A DNA stretch of 32,342 nucleotides from a virus, in IMG/VR virus record IMGVR_UViG_3300030329_003238, positions 1 to 32,342 of that record; one strand, written 5' to 3'. The notes beneath the pieces were generated by a model. The model made no database searches, was not told the origin of the DNA, and saw only the letters and a list, made by a program, of their open reading frames with translations. Positions 29,551-32,342 of the stretch are shown one piece after another. How positions within the stretch are numbered: position 1 is the first letter of the stretch; every line of letters starts with the position of its first letter. A program made the translations under genes and the position numbers.

Positions 29551-32342
29551 TTATTTTCCAACGCTTCAATTCTTGACTTTAAGTCATTATTCTCTGCTGA
29601 TAATTCTTGAACTGCTTTAATCAATACTGGAACAAGTCTTTCTCTTGAAACAGTCATAGGTGCTATTTCTTCTGTACCATCTTCCAATGTTCTCATAGCA
29701 TCTGGTTGACCAGTAACAGCAGGTGCAAACACTTCAGCAAGTTCATTTGCTATAAACCCAGCACTACAAGCAATACCACTTTTTTTCCAATCAAAGTCTC
29801 TAACTTTCATAGCGTTAACTGTTTCCAACCCATTTATAGCAGTATCAACTACATTTTCTTTCAGCCTTATATCTGAAGCATCTGTTAATTGAAAAGTACC
29901 TGAGACGTTACTTAATGTTCCTGCGTTTTGACCATCGCCATCATCACACTCTAAAAATACAGTAGTTCCTGATTGGTCATCAGCTCCACATTGTATAGTA
30001 ACTCCACCATAATCAGCGTCATTTCCATCATTAAAAAACTTAGATATTCTTGAAGAACCTCCACCTGTACTTGTTTTTTGAGCATGAACGTACTTACATA
30101 AAACACTGGCTTGCCTTTCATCACCACATATAATATCCTCAACATCACCATTTCCAAGAATTACTTTGTTATCTCCAGTTCCCTGAGCTCCATATCCAAT
30201 AACTGTTTGGTTGATTGCTCCACCTGCACTTGGGTCAGTTTCAGCTCCTATACATGTATTTTTATCGCCATCAACTACCGCATCTCCAGCTCTCCACCCT
30301 ACAGCTACATTATAATTAGCCCCATCTAATGAATTTTCTAATGATTCACTTCCAACTCCTGTATTATAACTGGATGCTGTTGAGCCTGACCAAGTACCAC
30401 CACCACTATTCCATCCTAAAAAGGTATTATGTGATGAATCTTGAATATTACTATGAGCATTGGTGTCTTGCATAGTTTTAGCACCAAGAGTGGTATTGTA
30501 ATCTCCAGTTGTATGAAGTCTTTGAGAATGAAATCCAATGGCAACATTTTCATTAGCTGAAGTAAATGATTTACCTGATTCAGAGCCAATTACTACATTA
30601 CTTTGACCAGTTATAGTTGCTTCTCCACCTGCTAAATATCCAATATAAACACTATTTATATGAGTTGTTCCTAATCTTCCAGCTTGAAATCCTACTGCTG
30701 TATTAAAAACTGACGCTGTAGTGCCATTGGCTTGCTGTTGCAATGCTTGGTATCCAATAGCTGTGCAGTTATTAGCATCAGTTTCTGTTGATAAAGCATG
30801 TTGACCTATAGCTACATTACCACCTCCAGTTGTTAAAGAAGTAAGAGCTTGATAGCCAATAGCAATAGTTCCATCAGCTCCTGAAGTCAAATCAGCACCA
30901 CAAGCATCAGAACCAATTACTATAGCATTATCAACATCTGTCGTTTTATCTCCTGATTGATGACCTAAGAAAACATTTCCAGTACCAGTTGTAAGGTCAT
31001 TCCCAGCGTTGTACCCAATTATAGTATTTTCATCTCCTGTAGTTAAAGCACTAAGGGCTTCATAACCAATCCCTACATTTTTAACAGCATCATTCATTGC
31101 AGCATCAGATACAGCTTCACCTATAAATGTATTATAATTAGAACCAGCATCTAAACTTGCACCAGCAGATTTTCCAAAGATAGTATTTGAAGTTCCACTA
31201 TCATTATTTGAAAGGCTTATCTTTGAATTTGAATCAAGAACAATTTTCGCTGAACCACCTGCCCATATTTGCATTCTATTATTATCGTCATGATGGTCAT
31301 AAAGGATTCTACCTTTAACACCTGAGCCTTCACCTTCTTCTCTAAAGTCAATATATGTAGCAGAATCTGTATTACAAATAATAGAGATTCCTGCTTCGCC
31401 TGATGTGTTTCCAACTACAAGGTCATTTGCCCCACTATCGGCAGTAACTCCTGTTACTGACCCTCCACATTCTAACTGACCTGAAAAGTTGCCACTTGTA
31501 GCTGTAATTCCACTATTGAATGTCGCATAGCCAGCATCAGATATATCAAGAGTTAGTGCTGTTATTGTAGAACCACCATCGTTACCCTTAAATACTAAAT
31601 CTTTGTCTTGGACACCTGCCCTAAGTACAAAGTCAGATGAGGCATGCTCTATTACACCAAATTGAACAGAGGCGTCAGAAAATACAACTATACCACTATC
31701 ATCATTATTTAGCTCAGTATATCCAGCTACATCAATAGTTAAATTTCCACTACTTAAATCAATTTCTGTTCCATCTATGGTAATGTTATCAATAGTTACT
31801 CCCGCATCAGCATCAACAACACCACTAAATGTTCCAGTCGTTCCAGAAATGGCACCTGTACTTGTTACGGAATCAACATACGCATCTTTCCATCTGACAG
31901 AATTTGAACCGAGATCTACATCGCTATCTGTTTGTGGGCCAAATACGCCATCTGCTACATAAACTTGTTCTGCGTTAGCAGCGTAGAAGTGAATCTCGTC
32001 TGCTGTTTCAAAGTCAATCTTTGTCTGATCATCTTCGCCAATCTTTATATCAGTAGCAAGTAAGGAAGTAATGCCAGTTTGAGCAGCATCTACTGCAAAA
32101 TCTATATTATCATTCGTTGTATCGTAGGTAACAGTAATTCCACTTTCAGTATTACTACTGATCATATTCGTTCCGACTGTATCTCTAATATATGTGGCTA
32201 ACGCTACGCTATCTACTGTTATTGCATCAGCTTCTAAAGTTCCATCTACATCTACATTGCCAGATATATCAAGTGATCCAAAAGCACCAACACCAGTTGT
32301 TGTTATATTGCTTGAGCCAGTATCTATTGTTCCGAATCCACT
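29547..32342 (-). CDS. tail fibre, C-terminal part with S74 chaperone (open at window end)
   Basis: The frame is open from base 32342, so an internal Met at 32165 is not the true start. The first part repeats the module seen at 1-3056. From about 31200 to 30140 come many short repeats of the kind N-x-x-I/V-G-x-x-A/S-G, resembling YadA-like trimeric head repeats. The last 109 residues begin with SDIRLKENV (Ser at 29876-29874) and match the Peptidase_S74 intramolecular chaperone seen at the end of many phage fibres. In that family the chaperone drives trimer folding and cuts itself off just before this Ser. A coiled-coil-like end (LSAENNDLKSRIEALENK) closes the protein. The stop overlaps the next gene by ATGA. 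The relation to the 5' part is inferred from the shared repeats and the common frame. Confidence 0.9.
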   Translation of the reverse strand, partial: SGFGTIDTGSSNITTTGVGAFGSLDISGNVDVDGTLEADAITVDSVALATYIRDTVGTNMISSNTESGITVTYDTTNDNIDFAVDAAQTGITSLLATDIKIGEDDQTKIDFETADEIHFYAANAEQVYVADGVFGPQTDSDVDLGSNSVRWKDAYVDSVTSTGAISGTTGTFSGVVDADAGVTIDNITIDGTEIDLSSGNLTIDVAGYTELNNDDSGIVVFSDASVQFGVIEHASSDFVLRAGVQDKDLVFKGNDGGSTITALTLDISDAGYATFNSGITATSGNFSGQLECGGSVTGVTADSGANDLVVGNTSGEAGISIICNTDSATYIDFREEGEGSGVKGRILYDHHDDNNRMQIWAGGSAKIVLDSNSKISLSNNDSGTSNTIFGKSAGASLDAGSNYNTFIGEAVSDAAMNDAVKNVGIGYEALSALTTGDENTIIGYNAGNDLTTGTGNVFLGHQSGDKTTDVDNAIVIGSDACGADLTSGADGTIAIGYQALTSLTTGGGNVAIGQHALSTETDANNCTAIGYQALQQQANGTTASVFNTAVGFQAGRLGTTHINSVYIGYLAGGEATITGQSNVVIGSESGKSFTSANENVAIGFHSQRLHTTGDYNTTLGAKTMQDTNAHSNIQDSSHNTFLGWNSGGGTWSGSTASSYNTGVGSESLENSLDGANYNVAVGWRAGDAVVDGDKNTCIGAETDPSAGGAINQTVIGYGAQGTGDNKVILGNGDVEDIICGDERQASVLCKYVHAQKTSTGGGSSRISKFFNDGNDADYGGVTIQCGADDQSGTTVFLECDDGDGQNAGTLSNVSGTFQLTDASDIRLKENVVDTAINGLETVNAMKVRDFDWKKSGIACSAGFIANELAEVFAPAVTGQPDAMRTLEDGTEEIAPMTVSRERLVPVLIKAVQELSAENNDLKSRIEALENK
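31696..31772. repeat. 77-nt exact repeat, copy 2 (other copy 1-77)
   Basis: Same sequence and same reading frame as bases 1-77. Downstream in the gene (lower coordinates) lies the unique head-repeat and chaperone part of the fibre, which should also follow base 1 if the molecule is circular. Confidence 0.95.
32233..32342. repeat. 110-nt exact repeat, copy 2 (other copy 532-641)
   Basis: The window ends inside this repeat. Together with the 77-nt repeat it brackets two different sequences of similar size (78-531, 454 nt; 31773-32232, 460 nt). Confidence 0.95.

Noticed and set aside
1-32342. CRISPR arrays, tRNA genes, integrase, insertion sequences
   Set aside because: No regularly spaced repeats, no cloverleaf-like sequences and no recombinase or transposase motifs were found by reading. 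A tRNA scan would be the decisive check.

Overview
This window looks like an almost complete genome of a lytic, tailed, siphovirus-type phage, most likely a metagenomic or uncultured marine-type phage. The DNA is AT-rich by eye. Every convincing gene lies on the minus strand, packed with 1-20 nt overlaps (many TAATG and ATGA junctions) and often preceded by strong Shine-Dalgarno (SD) sequences such as GGAGG. I see no tRNA, CRISPR, integrase, repressor-integrase pair, insertion sequence or DNA polymerase. The host cannot be named; the frequent strong SD sites argue against a Bacteroidetes host.

The two window ends fall inside one giant repetitive tail-fibre gene. Bases 1-77 are identical to 31696-31772, and bases 532-641 are identical to 32233-32342. 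The reading frame is continuous if the ends are joined. The simplest reading is a circular map of about 31.7 kb in which a roughly 455-nt fibre segment was assembled in two versions; a tandem duplication inside the fibre is the alternative.

Layout in transcription order (decreasing coordinates). (a) 18197-17922 is the only sizeable non-coding region, holding an inverted repeat, a 22-nt purine tract and probably the early control region. (b) 17921-12426 is the early/replication block: many small unknown genes starting with a winged-helix-like one, a structured intercistronic RNA with an anti-Shine-Dalgarno sequence (16198-16284), an annealing-protein candidate, an HNH protein, a replication initiator with a zinc ribbon, and a small protein with an SSB-like acidic tail. 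(c) 12445-9957 is a putative DNA hypermodification cassette: TET/JBP-type dioxygenase, a 67-aa unknown, GT-A glycosyltransferase and FkbM-type methyltransferase. (d) 9932-8815 holds a sigma-region-4-like zinc protein and five tiny proteins. (e) 8801-3134 is the packaging/head block: small terminase, large terminase, portal, minor head protein, a joining-protein candidate, scaffold and major capsid. (f) 3056-1 joined to 32342-29547 is the tail fibre with a C-terminal S74 chaperone. (g) 29550-27392 is a run of small membrane/coiled-coil proteins, followed by a transglycosylase-like endolysin and a metallophosphoesterase. (h) 26153-18198 is the connector and tail block: connector candidates, major tail protein, tail assembly chaperones with a programmed -1 frameshift signal, tape measure, and tail-tip proteins.

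The most interesting system is the modification cassette. A TET/JBP oxygenase would hydroxylate a pyrimidine methyl group in DNA, the glycosyltransferase would glucosylate or otherwise glycosylate it, and the FkbM enzyme could O-methylate the sugar. No cytosine methyltransferase or nucleotide hydroxymethylase is visible, which makes thymine (a base-J-like modification) a candidate substrate.
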